This document shows, in pieces, positions 53,400-64,000 of a DNA stretch of 64,000 nt. The stretch lies in contig NC_134577.1 in NCBI RefSeq assembly GCF_050947875.1, forward strand, positions 72,419,139 through 72,483,138, read 5' to 3'. The position numbers were made by a program, and so were the translations under genes. The first letter of the stretch is position 1. Each line of letters starts with the position of its first letter. Below the pieces are notes generated by a model. The model saw only the letters and a list, made by a program, of their open reading frames with translations, ran no database searches and was not told where the DNA came from. This stretch comes from Dermacentor variabilis. Its lineage: Eukaryota > Arthropoda > Arachnida > Ixodida > Ixodidae.

Positions 53400-55005
53400 C
53401 GGAAAAAGGATGGATGGGTCGGCTAGTTAGTAACGCATATTAACAAAAACTTAGAGCGCTAAAAACACGAAAGACGCAGAGAAAGAAACACACACCACAC
53501 GTGCTCACTCACAACTGATTTTTAATGCACGTACGGAAAAATACATACATAGAAAGTGGGAGTTTTCAATATTTTCAATCACTGAATAAATGCAAAATTT
53601 TAAAAAAGTAGGCATCGTAGAAGACAAATGGTCACAGAACCGTGTCGTCTTTCTCATACCGTGAATTAGGTTCTTCTTCAACCTGATATCGGTTTGTGTC
53701 CGACTTCTTGCCCGTTCGTGCACGGAGACTAAGATGTTCTTCTCCACTTCCAGACAAACACCATCTTCCAGAGCGATATCACGTTGCTCTAGGGCTGCAT
53801 TACCACGGCACATTCTATGCATTGATATTTCCCAAACTCATCGAACAAATCGTCTTCTGCCGATTTCGACAGTATTTTTCTTCTGACGTCATCCATTTAT
53901 TTTATTCACGTAAACCAGCTTTCGAGAAGGTAAAAAAGCGCTCACATTTCTTTACTACACCATGCAAGTCAAAAACTCCTTAAAAAAAAAAGCTATCGAG
54001 CATGAAATAATTCTCAATACCCTAGAAAAACAAGATGCGTCAGACATATTGGTTTGTCTTGAATGCAATTTTCGATAATAAATGATCCAAGATGTGACAG
54101 CAGTCGGCATTGCAGTCGATACAAGTGCAAGAATACGGTAATCATTCCTTTTGGCTAAGGCACCGCATTGGCAATGCATTTTGCACAGCAACTGCGCTGA
54201 AGCGGCAGGAGCGAAGTAAGGGAGTGTCCTCTTAAACACTGCAGAGGGAGAGGGCGAGGAGGAAGAATGATAGTCTTAGAGGTGGCAATGGAATACGCAA
54301 AAATGGAAGCGGTTCGCTGGAAGCGATGCACACGACGCGTGCCTCGTTGCGCGCCTTGGACCGAAGAATGGTGCAATCCTATCGCGGTGCGTACGGCTGC
54401 ACTTGGAGGCAGTTGATGCAAGCGTTTTGTGCGCTTCAGGATCCCTATGCAGAAACGTTTCGAGATCCGCGGATGGACACGAGCCATTAGTTCCATATAT
54501 ATGCAGTGAGGCAACTTAGTAAGAAGCGATTGGCGCAGAAGGCGCCTTTCTGGGCAGGCCCTGCGAACGCAATTTAGAGATTGCGGCCATGCGTGACTGA
54601 AGAAAGGTTCTTTTTAATTCTTCTTCCACGCTGCATCTAGTACCAGAAGAATCCAAGCTCAAGCGCGTTCATCCGAAAGCAAGCGCGATACGCTGTTGTA
54701 ATGGAAGTATTTTGTAATAACACTTTGAGAAGACTGCGTTAGCATGTTTTTTTGTTCCAGATGTTTCTCCTGGAACAAGCATTCATTTCGTGCAGTATCA
54801 CTGACCTCTTTTAGTTTCTTGTATTTATCCACTGCGAAGGAGAAATAGGTACGAGATCAGAAAGCGCTGTAGGCTGAAAATAAAAGGAAACAGGTATCGG
54901 CAGCTATAAAAGGTATACGTGGCCAATACTAACGTGTAGCCCTGTCGAGACCGGCATAGCTAGGTTGATTCACCCGAAGGAAAATAAAATTCTCGCAAGG
55001 ATTGT
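53400..55005. other. No gene recognised; one unassigned open frame
   Basis: A minus-strand frame at 53505-53822 (105 codons) and its upstream sequence contain GLEDGVCLEVEKN-like text, and the plus strand has AACTTAGAGCGCTAAAAACA at about 53449. This may be the end of a repeat or retroelement family I cannot name. The remainder shows nothing recognisable. Confidence 0.35.
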
Positions 55006-55010
55006 ATCGA

Positions 55011-55225
55011 CGCGCCGTGGTGGCTAAGTAGCTATGGTGCTGCTAAACAGAAAGGCTGGCCTCCACAACCCCTTCTATATGGGAATAAAATGTTAAAACG
55101 CCTGTGTGCCGTTCATTGGAGGCGTGTTAAAGACCCTCCAGGTGGTCAATATAACTACGGAGACTCCACTACGGTGTGCCTGATAACCAGGTCGTGGTGT
55201 CGGCACGTAAAAGCCAATGATCTTT
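55011..55225 (+). mobile_element. tRNA-derived SINE copy, diverged
   Basis: It has the head CGCCGTGGTGGCTAAGTAGC, a decayed B box, then the family body (CGTGTTAAAGACCCTCCAGG, TGGTCAATATAACTACGGAG, TCCACTACGGTGTGCCTGAT) and the end TCGGCACGTAAAAGCCAATG. It is immediately followed by the 3' end of a LINE relic on the opposite strand. Confidence 0.78.
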
Positions 55226-55261
55226 TCTTATTAACAGTTCTTTCGCTACTGATAAACATCC

Positions 55262-58260
55262 CGTACAAAGTATTTATTTGTTTCAACATGCTGTAAACCC
55301 TTTGACAGGGCTATTAAGGAGTGGGGTACAGAAGGAAGAAAGGTTCACAGATAAGCAGTTACAATAATAGTAATTGTCTGGGGCAAATTTGCTGAATGAC
55401 TACAAAATAAGAAGAAAGAAATATACGTACAACAATAAGTAAAAATACGAATATTGACTAGCATGCCGATAGAAAAGGGAAATAATCATATGGGGAATAC
55501 AAACAAATACTGTGATATTAGGCTGATAAGTGCGTGTCGTCGTTTTTATACCTTTTTGTGTCCTTGTCTTGTATTGCGCTTTAACGAACCACTATGATGA
55601 GCGCGTATTAATTTAGTTATGCAACAGTTCAAGGAAATCATCAATTTTATGCTGTTCGACTACAAGTCGGTCGGTCACGAGTATTCCATCCCCAAATGCA
55701 TCTCGGAAGATAAGAATAGAATGTATTGTTGTTGCACGAATATTCTTGGAGTGCGAGATCATGTGTAAGACGTACGTACCTTGTCTATTCAGTTACGACG
55801 TATCTTGTGTTCTTTATCTTACAATAGTTGTGCAGTAGCATATATAAGAAATTCAGGCGCTGAATTTTAGCTCGATTTTGGAGAGAGGGCAAACCTGCAC
55901 GGCGTAGCGATTCTCTCGGGGAATCAAGGCGTCGTCGGTATTGGTTAAAAATAAATCTCATCGCTATGCGCTGCATATATTCAAGCATGCTGATGCCGCT
56001 TTTTGCGAAAAAGAACCAGATTATATTGGCATATTCTAGAATCGGTCGGACAAGTGTGGTGTATGTTTACAGCTCATTGTCACGGTGAGCGTGCTGCAGC
56101 GTCCCCTTAAGGAAAAACTATTTTTTGTGACTTCAGTGGTTATAGCTTCCGTGTGAACTGTCCAACTTAGATCAGAAGCTATTATTACACTAATGTATTT
56201 GTACTGGCTTACATTTCGGAGCGTGACGTTATTAAAATTTTAAGGAAATACTGAGCTTGTTTTCTTTTTGTTATTGACGTCGGAACTGTTCTGTCTGAAT
56301 TAATCCCCATTTGCCAGTGAGAGCAACAACTTACTACTACTTCATTCAGGGCAACGTTCAGCTCCATTTGATCACTGTAACTTTTAACATCTTTATACAG
56401 TACGCAATTGTCTGCGAATAGCTTAATATTTGCCTTAATGTTGCCTGGCAGGTCATTTGCACAAAACAAAAATAATATTGGTGGCAAAACGCATCCCTGG
56501 AGCACACCGAATGTGACATTTAATGTGTCAGAAACGTACTCATTGCATTGCACAAATTATTGACGACCGATATGTCTTGAAATCTATCTAGTCAATGTCC
56601 CACCCCTAAGTTTGCGACCAGCTGGAAAACTCGGTCTTCATGGGAAACCCGATCGAACGCCTTTGAGAAATCAATAAAAATTACGTCAATTTGGGAGTGT
56701 TTGTTAATACCTTGGGCAAGGTCATTCATTGTCTCGACAAGTTGCGTTACGTTCGATAGGGCTCTCCGAAATCCGTGCGGGTTTGGGTGTAGCAGATGAT
56801 TATCTTCCACAACCCTTGTAATGAATTTGAGGACAATACGCTCGAGTATTCTAGAGCTAGCACACGTCAAGGAAATGAGCCTGTATTTTGATGAGTTCAC
56901 CTTGTCAGCAATTTATACACTGGAATTATTTTTGCGACTTTCCATTCGGAAGACATTTGCGCACCATGGATATAATTCGTGAATATTAAGCGTAGGTACT
57001 CACTAACTGGTTCGGCATACCGTTCGAGAAAAGCGTCCGGTATCCCGTCTTGGCCACAGCTCTTTTTTTTTTCATGAGGGTTTAATACCAGACACAGTAT
57101 ACCGCTGTCGGGTATTTCTAGTATTTCTTTTAATTTAGTTTTTTTTTGTAGATGCAATATCGGAGAATGTTGCACTAGTCCATCATCGATTGTAAAAATT
57201 GACTGGAGGTAGCGATTGAATTGATCCGCCTTATCTTTTGTTTCTGTTCAAGAAGATGCCTTTTCATCGCTGTGTTTACCACTTACTTAACGCCAAATTT
57301 TTGCTGGTGACATCTTGAAGAACTTTGCTTGAATGGCACAATAGTAGTGAATTTTGGAAGCGCGTGTCTTGCTTTTCAATGTTTTAGGTAACGTGGAGGT
57401 CTGAGCGATTGAATCACCGTTCGAGCCAGACTTCCTAGCTTTTCTCAGCCTACTGATTTTACGGTTCACGTGAATTATTTCGCGTGTGATGCATGGAATA
57501 TACTTTCTTATAACTCTGCGCTCTATTGGCACACAATTTTCAATACAATGCAGAACGTGTGCCTTGAGTGGCAACCATATGTGAGCTATCGGTCAAGTTT
57601 TTATCCGAGCAAAGATCAGAAGAATCCAGCAATTCGTGAATGAGATATGTGATTATTGCTGCGCTCTTTGCTCTGTTGAATGCAAGAACACGTTTTACAG
57701 GGCCGTGGTGTCGTGCAAGATCTGGTAGAGGCAGTGTGCTTAGGACTAACTTATGATCAGATATGCCGTCTAAGATTTCAGTCCATGTCTGGTCGTTCAG
57801 GTAAGGCTAACTAACAAGAACAACGTGTGGAATAGAACTGGATTTGCCCTGTATACGTGTTGGGACGCGTACCAGTTGCTGGAGGTTGAAGTAGAAAAAC
57901 GTATCCAATATGACGTCATTCGACAAGACGTGTCGTACAAGACCTGGCAGAGGCAGTGCGCATAAGACCAATTTATGATTAGATATGGCGTCCAAGATTT
58001 CAGTGCATGTCTAGTCATTCAGGAAATGGTCACTAACAAGAACAACGTGTAGAATAGAACTGCATTTGCCCTGTATACGTGTGGGGGGCGGAGGGGGGCG
58101 TATAATTTGCTGGAGGTTAAAGTAGAACAGCATATCCAGTATGACGTCATTCGCAGCACCTGGCACTTTTTTTACGATCATTCCGCTTCAGGCGGGTTAA
58201 GATCATCAGTCATGATAATCTTGCCATCCGTCATGTGAGCGCGCATACATAATCGAGAAT
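55262..58260 (-). pseudogene. Decayed CR1/L2/Jockey-like LINE (endonuclease part, RT, 3' UTR)
   Basis: In broken minus frames, from right to left: an endonuclease end with VRVPTRIQGKSSSIPHV (present twice owing to a tandem duplication), a linker with CVPIERRVIRKYIP and REIIHVNRKISRLRKARK, RT start KSCGQDGIPDAFLERY and MSSEWKVAKIIPVYK, YRLISLTCASSRILERIV, NPHGFRRALSNVTQL, FIDFSKAFDRVSH, GVLQGCVLPPILFLF and LFADNCVLYKD (the FADD box reads FADN), thumb and C-terminal GLPSLQNRAKIQRLNFLYM. It ends in a 3' UTR with an AACAAATAAATAC tail near 55267. There is no RNase H. Frameshifts, stops and the Asp-to-Asn change show it is dead. Confidence 0.88.
57692..58153. repeat. Tandem duplication of about 231 bp inside the LINE relic
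   Basis: Two successive units share landmarks such as AACAAGAACAACGTGTRGAA, TTGCCCTGTATACGTGT and TATGACGTCATTCG, the last at 57909-57922 and again at 58140-58153. The copies differ by perhaps 10-15%, so the duplication is not recent. Confidence 0.85.
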
Positions 58261-58264
58261 AAGT

Positions 58265-59700
58265 TCCAGACAGCTTGTCGCAGAGTTGCGCGGACTGTAC
58301 ATAGTTCCTACAAATATACAGGCTTTCTGAAGCTGTAGTTTCCACCAGACCACCTCAATTTCTGGGTTATCAGGTAAAACGGCATATCTTAGTTCTTCCT
58401 ATAAAAAAAAAAGTGTGACGCCCCCCCCCCCCCCCTCTATAGTGCTCCTATCTCTGCGCACAATCACAAATCCCAGCGGCGAGACTTCATGGTCTAAGAT
58501 ATCCGAGTAAAGAATATAGGTGGTTTTAGAGGATGACCGTATGAAAAGTGACTTAATTATTTAACCCACTCCCGCCATGGCAGAACTCCATATGCCTTGG
58601 ATATCGGGTTTTGCTATCTCGCGGGAAGTGTTATGTCGGACAAACCGGTAGTTGTCTGAATAACAGATTAATTCTTCCTTCGCTCTGCCGCGCGCTGGGT
58701 GTGAATTTCCGGGTGCGCAAATAAAATGCGACAAAATAATGGAGCTCCGTGCAGTTCGCGTCTCCGCCTGCATGGCGCTTTGAAGAGGCCTTCGCCAGGT
58801 TAGACTGTTGCAAAAACACAATCATGCTAAATAGACCGCTTCGGACACTCGTGTCTGCGGCATGCTGGGCTATCCGTGTGGCGAGAACAGCAAAGAAACG
58901 CAAACACATAGCCGCGCCCACTTTTTTTCTCGAATGAGCCAATGTTACCGCTAGAGAATGCCGTCGCCCCCTTCACACGCAGGGCGCCTGCATCGCACCA
59001 CAAACATTGAACAACGAACTCGGAGCGCACAGAAACACCTGCGAAATGCGGTGCGAAGGAGGTGAACCAGGACGACCGAAGAGAACGCTGTCGCCGTGCC
59101 CATGGGAAAGCAGAGACACGTGGGCTTTCGGGAGGCTAGAGAAAAATGTTGCTCGGGGGCCGGGGCAAAAAAGCATATCTTTGAGTAGGATGCCTCACCT
59201 CCGAGCATGCTCTTTCACTCGCTGCTTCCTCCGACACTGCTCCGCCATCTTTGCAAACTGCCGAGGCAGTGCCCTCCCCGCAAGGCGCTTTGAAACTACC
59301 GGCGCGCTACGCTTTCACAAACCCGGAAAAAGAAAAACCGCGTATGCATAAATTCTATCCACAAGCCGCCCATCGCATTTTATAGCGTATCATGCTAATT
59401 ACTATGGGACAGTGCTTGAATGTAGCACATCCTTCTTCGTGCGAAAAAAAAAAAAAGCTGGCACTTGTTTGCTGCTATTTGCGTTCCGCCTCTCAGTGGA
59501 GGAGAGCACACGGCGGCGGCCGCCTCACTTTCCCTCTCTCCCTCAATGCGACTTGCCAGTGATTTTACACGCCGCACGCGACAACCTCCTCGTCTTGAAA
59601 TGCCGTCTAGCTGTGACATGTAATGCAATTAGCCAACTTTGCGCGTTTCAGCTCATTACGTGGGTGCGACGTTCCCCTTGTGGCATTCACGTAAATGCCG
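58265..59700. other. No gene recognised; C-run and GC-rich patch
   Basis: A CCCCCCCCCCCCCC run at about 58421 lies just past the LINE relic. From about 58950 to 59340 the sequence is GC-rich with open frames of up to 114 codons on overlapping strands, none with a recognised motif. Confidence 0.4.
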
Positions 59701-59701
59701 C

Positions 59702-60381
59702 TTAAAGGGGTCCTGAACCACTTTTTTTTTTACGGAAGTGGAAATAGGCATTCAAAGTGAAAAACGGGATATTTCAGAAATGCTTAACCACAAAAATCCA
59801 CTTCAATGCGCTCAGTGGAAGCGGAGTTATTGGCAATCAAACACGGCTTCCGCTGCGCTCCCGTTCCTTCTTCGATGCCTTGCACTGCGAAGGCTACGGC
59901 GGAGTGGGCGGTGCCCACAACGCTCTGCCTTCTGAATGCCACCGTGGCGCGCAGTTCAAATTTCATTTCGGATGTTAGCGTAGAGGCCACGACTTCCGAT
60001 TTTGGTGCCTACGACGCGCTAAACGTAAGCCAAACGCGGCTGTCCTCCGCCAGCCGCATGCGCTTAGCCAGTAGACTCGTGGTGGCACCTCGCGGCGGCC
60101 GCGGTATCTACGCTACGTAGCATACCGCAGCTACCAATAGCAGCGCATACGGGAATCCACTTTATTATAAATTATTGTGTCCAGAAGAGAGTGCGGAGCA
60201 GACTTAATTCTGTTTGAAAAGAGAGCGTTTGAGAGAAAAATGACTTCGCGCTCCGCTTGCGGCTCCAAGCACCGCGTACGCTAGCAAAACTTGCCTGAGA
60301 TGTTCACATCTCAGTCAAGCTATGCTGTCCGTGGACTATGTTATTTCCCCAAATCCGATGCGTGACTCCAGGCCCCTTTGA
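59702..60381. mobile_element. TTAA-flanked MITE, about 670 bp
   Basis: The left edge is TTAA then AGGGGTCCTGAACCAC. The right edge, read inverted, is AGGGGCCTGGAGTCACGC followed by TCAA, i.e. a one-base-decayed TTAA (TTGA at 60378). The imperfect inverted termini and TTAA target fit a piggyBac-type non-autonomous element. The interior is GC-rich, has no transposase and includes ACATAGTCCACGGACAGCAT (inverted), which I recognise from abundant tick repeats. Superfamily assignment is inference. Confidence 0.55.
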
Positions 60382-60535
60382 GTCCGGTTGAGCTGGCTAA
60401 TTGGGACGAAAGCTGGTATTATTAAGCATGCAAGCGCTTCTGGGTCCAGCCGAGCCAACGTGGAAGTAAAGTCTAATAGTCGAGGCGAGTTCATTCAAAC
60501 TAACTGTGATGGATGGGCTGACTTGAATGAGGCGA

Positions 60536-60615
60536 GTTGACGCAGCCCAAACCGACCTCCTCTACATGCCTCTTGCAAGAGGCATGTAAATGCCGTCGGT
60601 TCGGGCTGCGTCAAC
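60536..60615. repeat. 80-bp hairpin
   Basis: GTTGACGCAGCCCAAACCGAC pairs with GTCGGTTCGGGCTGCGTCAAC, and the inner CATGCCTCTTGCAAGAGGCATG is a second perfect stem. It may be a foldback element or the end of one. Confidence 0.85.
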
Positions 60616-60619
60616 AAGA

Positions 60620-62275
60620 CTTCTGACGCGACGCGCTCTCGTTTAATTTATGCAACTGCCGAAGCATGCATAACAAAAATTTCGAAACAAGGCGTGCCGA
60701 GTGACCCTTCATTGTTTTAACAAAAGAGCCTCCTAGCGTTGCGCAGGAGTTACCAGGAGCTTCAGAAATTTTCCGCTGCCGATGCACAGGGAAGCTATTC
60801 TCAAGATAAGGTGGGCGAATGTAAAGCTATTGAAAAGTCTCAACCGTATAAATGCCATATGAATTTAGTGAAAAAAAAATAACTACAATCGTCCCTGCAA
60901 ACGGGAAAATCGCGCTTTAGTTCGGAACTTCCAAGATGTTTCATCGCATACACAAGTGAGAATGCTACGAGCCCTCAATAGGATTCTCGCATACAATCTA
61001 TCCCGATCCTATACTCGGTTATCTTCTTCAGAAGAAAAGAAAATCGATATACTTTAACATGTCGGGGTCTGAGACAAATGATTCCTGAAAAGAAGTCTCA
61101 TCAACTTTAGGACTGCTGTTCAATACAACAGCAATGAAAGGTTGCGACGCTCCACTGCTGAAGATGTTTGTCAATTATTCTAATAACTTTATAAAAGAGG
61201 CTCCGCAATCACAGTAAGATTTATAGACGTCAGGCAGCGCAAAGTTCAGCGTATCGCAAGTTTGCTTTCGCATACAAATGTAGAAGCCCTGAAAGTGTAG
61301 TATTTCAAAAAAATAATGAACAGAGAGAAATTAAACGGTCTGGCGATGAGAAATGTGTTGCGCAGCTGGACATAAAGATATGGTAGCCGAACAACTTTCA
61401 ACTTTATCAAAAAAGAAAAAAAGTGAAAAAGAAAGCAAAATAAATGTTATTGATTGCTTTATCCTTCCAATTGACTAAACTCGGTGTGTTTTCTACGGGC
61501 CAATAAGGACTCGGTTTACTGACGCTTTGTTCAGTTTTCATCGACCGGCACGAGCGATGGCACAAATGGTTTGGGATATCAGAGAGATCCAACGTTCGAG
61601 CGCTTTTGCAAGCAGCCCATAGCGCAAAATATTCTGGCTTGCCTTAGTTCTGCGCCTTTTACTGCGTGCGGAAAGGCGCGAATCTTCGAGAGCAATCTCT
61701 TGAAGGCAGTGGAGGGAAGCATTTCCCGCATAGGCAAATATAAGCGTCCGAGCTGTTGACTCGACAGTGGAACTGAGACTCACGAGTGGAAACGAGGAAT
61801 AAAAAAAAAAAACAAGTTGAACAATAGGCGTATGAGGAAATCTGAGACCTCACTACTTTCTTGTTCCACTGTGAATCAAAATAGCCATTGATCTCGACAC
61901 GCAGGTAGTTACAAAATCTGCTTTCCTGCTGTGCATTGCTTTTTTCTGCGATTAGACAAGCGGTGTTTTTGATATGCACGCATGCCCTGGTACATGTACT
62001 AGCAACATTGCACATAATGCTAAGGCTGTTTCCTGGCCTTGGTGCATATACGTTTAGTGTATTTGAGTTTTGTGTTTGTTTATGATCTATTTGCTTAGTT
62101 TTTATGCTTATTTGCTTATTTCGCATGACATTAAGTCTTATTATTTTACCTAGTTGTAGTGATTAATTATTTAATTATAAATATTGCCGACTCGTTTGAG
62201 TTCAAGCTCAAACATAAAATATATACACGTGTGAGGTCCGAGAAAACTTAAAGAACAGAGAATAAAAGATCAAAA
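60620..62275. other. No gene recognised
   Basis: AT-rich. A minus-strand frame at 61659-62126 (155 codons) is Ser/Cys-rich with no domain and shows no splice support. No repeats identified. Confidence 0.4.
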
Positions 62276-62279
62276 TATA

Positions 62280-63250
62280 CAGCCAATATTTTATTTAGCA
62301 CGCTCTAACATTTTCATAAATATATTGAGATTTGCTGCGTTAACAACGTTTTTCGGTAATGCATTCCATTGTTTAATGGTCCTAGATAAAAAGGAACGTT
62401 TGCATGTGGTTCGATGCATGTAAATGCTCCATCATTTTTCCGTGGTTCTGGCGAGTGTTTGAGCGATAAACTGAACACAGATATCGCAATTTGCTGATTT
62501 GGAGATTATCATTGTATATTAGGCATAGAGGAAGTTTACTTTCTGTTTAGTTCGTAGATTGGAGGGATTCAAGATTAATAAAACTTAGCATCTCCCGCAC
62601 GCTATTTGTTCGCCTGTAGTGACTGCATGTATACCTAGCTGCAATTTATTGTACTCCATCTCATTTGACGAGATTTTGCTTTGTGTGTGTATCCCACAGA
62701 GGTGAAGCATAGTCCAAACGAGCTCAGAATAATGTGGCCTAAGCTGCAAGCTTCACCTGTTGCCGTGCTCCTGAGAGTTTGCGTCAACGGCCCCTTTAAG
62801 TAAGAGGAGTGCTAGCAAAAATATTTTCAATATAGTCCTTCAAGCTTATACGTTCTGTTAGCTTTACACCGACATATTTATAGGCAGGAGCATCATTGAG
62901 CACAGTACAGCCAATAGAATATGGAAAGTGTAAGACTTACTGAGGGTTACTTATCTTCATCACGCTGTACTTATTAGTGTTTAAAGTCATTCCCCGTTTT
63001 TCACACAAGTTGAAAACACAACTAAGGTTATTTCTGAGTACAGTGCGATACCTTTGTCATTTGGCAACTGTATACAATACACAATCATCCGCAGCAAGTT
63101 TCAGTACCCATGGCAGCCTCAATGACACTTAAAATGTCAGTGGCGTAAGGCAAGAACAAAAACCGGCCCCAAGACTGAGCCCTCGGGTACACCTGATGGG
63201 GCATGAAGCATCTCGGAAGAACAATTGGTATATTACGTGACTATAAGTTT
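62280..63250 (-). pseudogene. LINE relic (CR1/L2/Jockey-like RT C-terminal half)
   Basis: Broken minus frames contain GVPEGSVLGPVF (about 63160-63200, normally GVPQGSVLGP), then AADDCVLYTVAK (about 63060-63100, normally FADDC.LY), and near the end FLSRTIKQWNALPKNVV (about 62345-62400), the standard C-terminal motif of these RT proteins. Many stops and frameshifts are present. The 3' end is approximate. The downstream AT-rich part to 62280 may be its 3' UTR. Confidence 0.8.
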
Positions 63251-63254
63251 TGGT

Positions 63255-64000
63255 GTGGTTTATACTATGCTGTTTATGTGCACGGCCCTCATTTTTAACA
63301 TTTTTATGTGAAAAGGAGTAGCTGATGCCAATAAAGGCATGAACATTTTGTAAAAATTAGGTATTTGAGAATGCTAAGACTTCCGCTACATAAAACTGTA
63401 CATTATCAAACAGTTCAGAGCATTGCTTGGGATCACTCATTGTTATTTGGTATGGATCTGAAGTCCAAAAAAAAAAGAAAACACAGGCACCTCTAAAAAG
63501 CGATATAAGTTAGTAGGCAACCGCTCATACTAGGTGTATTAGGCCAACGAGAAACTTCCAGGAATCAACAAATATTCTGTTGGAAGAATCTTCAAAATGC
63601 CTACGGGAAATAATTGTGACTCAGATTGTGCCCTAACCAAACATCTCCAAGCGAACCTATTTTCGCGAATAACTTACTCCTAAAAATATTTCAAAAAAAG
63701 AGTAACGAAAAAAAACCAGGCTTATGCAAACTTGTAGAAGCACGGCGGAATTTTCTCTGAAGCTATTCCTTTTTTTTTTGTCTGTAGCCTTAAATCATCA
63801 CTTGTATGTGATTGAACGACACGCTTGAAAAATCGCCTGCATATGAGTGGTGATGCCAAATCCCTTTCATGCTTATTCAAACATGGTATGCGTGAGATTT
63901 CGTTCTGTTTGGGAGATCAGGAAAAAAGGGTATGGAGAAAAGTGTCTCGCAAGAAAGGACCTTCCTAGGAGTGTAACATTCGTATAACGCCGTATTTTGT
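63255..64000. other. No gene recognised
   Basis: AT-rich, with short A-runs; nothing recognised up to the window end. Confidence 0.5.

Noticed and set aside
53505..53822. Possible end of a Penelope-like element
   Set aside because: The wording is faintly reminiscent of that group, but I could not find the GIY-YIG residues or RT motifs, so no assignment is made.
61659..62126. 155-codon minus frame
   Set aside because: No domain, no splice context and AT-rich composition; consistent with chance.

Overview
The window looks like nuclear DNA from an arthropod, most likely a tick (Acari: Ixodida). The evidence is a sparse, intron-rich, repeat-dominated sequence with many tRNA-derived SINE copies whose tRNA-like heads and bodies match repeats I know from tick genomes, long (AT)n and (CA)n microsatellites, I-type LINEs carrying RNase H, several Ty3/Gypsy copies, a mariner relic, and pieces of a neprilysin-like (M13) peptidase gene. 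There is no bacterial-style gene density, rRNA, CRISPR array or functional tRNA. Genus assignment is inference.

Layout. 1-2721: 5' part of a Ty3/Gypsy element on the minus strand (LTR, gag, protease, start of RT), cut by the window edge and abutting an (AT)n tract. 2.8-12.7 kb: mostly non-coding, with SINEs, short hairpins and three weak GC-rich candidate exons on the plus strand. 12737-13475: internally deleted mariner with terminal inverted repeats and TA duplication. 14.7-17.0 kb: two plus-strand segments resembling a neprilysin-like protein; the second has an in-frame stop, and a poly(A) signal follows. 17-22 kb: a 718-bp foldback MITE and several SINEs. 22249-27577: a full-length I-type LINE with a 12-bp target-site duplication. 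29.3-36.9 kb: a decayed Gypsy pol split by a second full-length LINE (29821-36145) with a 10-bp target-site duplication. 39.6-41.2 kb: a complex GACGAC-rich minisatellite. 41-51 kb: SINE and MITE fragments and a LINE relic in otherwise featureless DNA. 51.2-53.4 kb: a CA/TA microsatellite and a third Gypsy relic, internally deleted and interrupted by a 165-bp hairpin retroposon with a 12-bp duplication. 55.3-58.3 kb: a decayed CR1/L2/Jockey-like LINE with an internal tandem duplication. 59.7-60.4 kb: a TTAA-type MITE. 62.3-63.2 kb: another LINE relic.

How it fits together. The only host gene I can support with some conviction is the M13-family fragment, probably degenerate. The rest is a layered record of transposition. 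Two LINEs retain complete ORF2s, one with an intact ORF1, and could be sources of the retrotransposition machinery that mobilises the SINEs, although this sequence does not show which LINE serves which SINE. All seven recognisable large retroelements lie on the minus strand. The most informative observations are the nested insertions, where precise duplications restore the reading frame of the older element.
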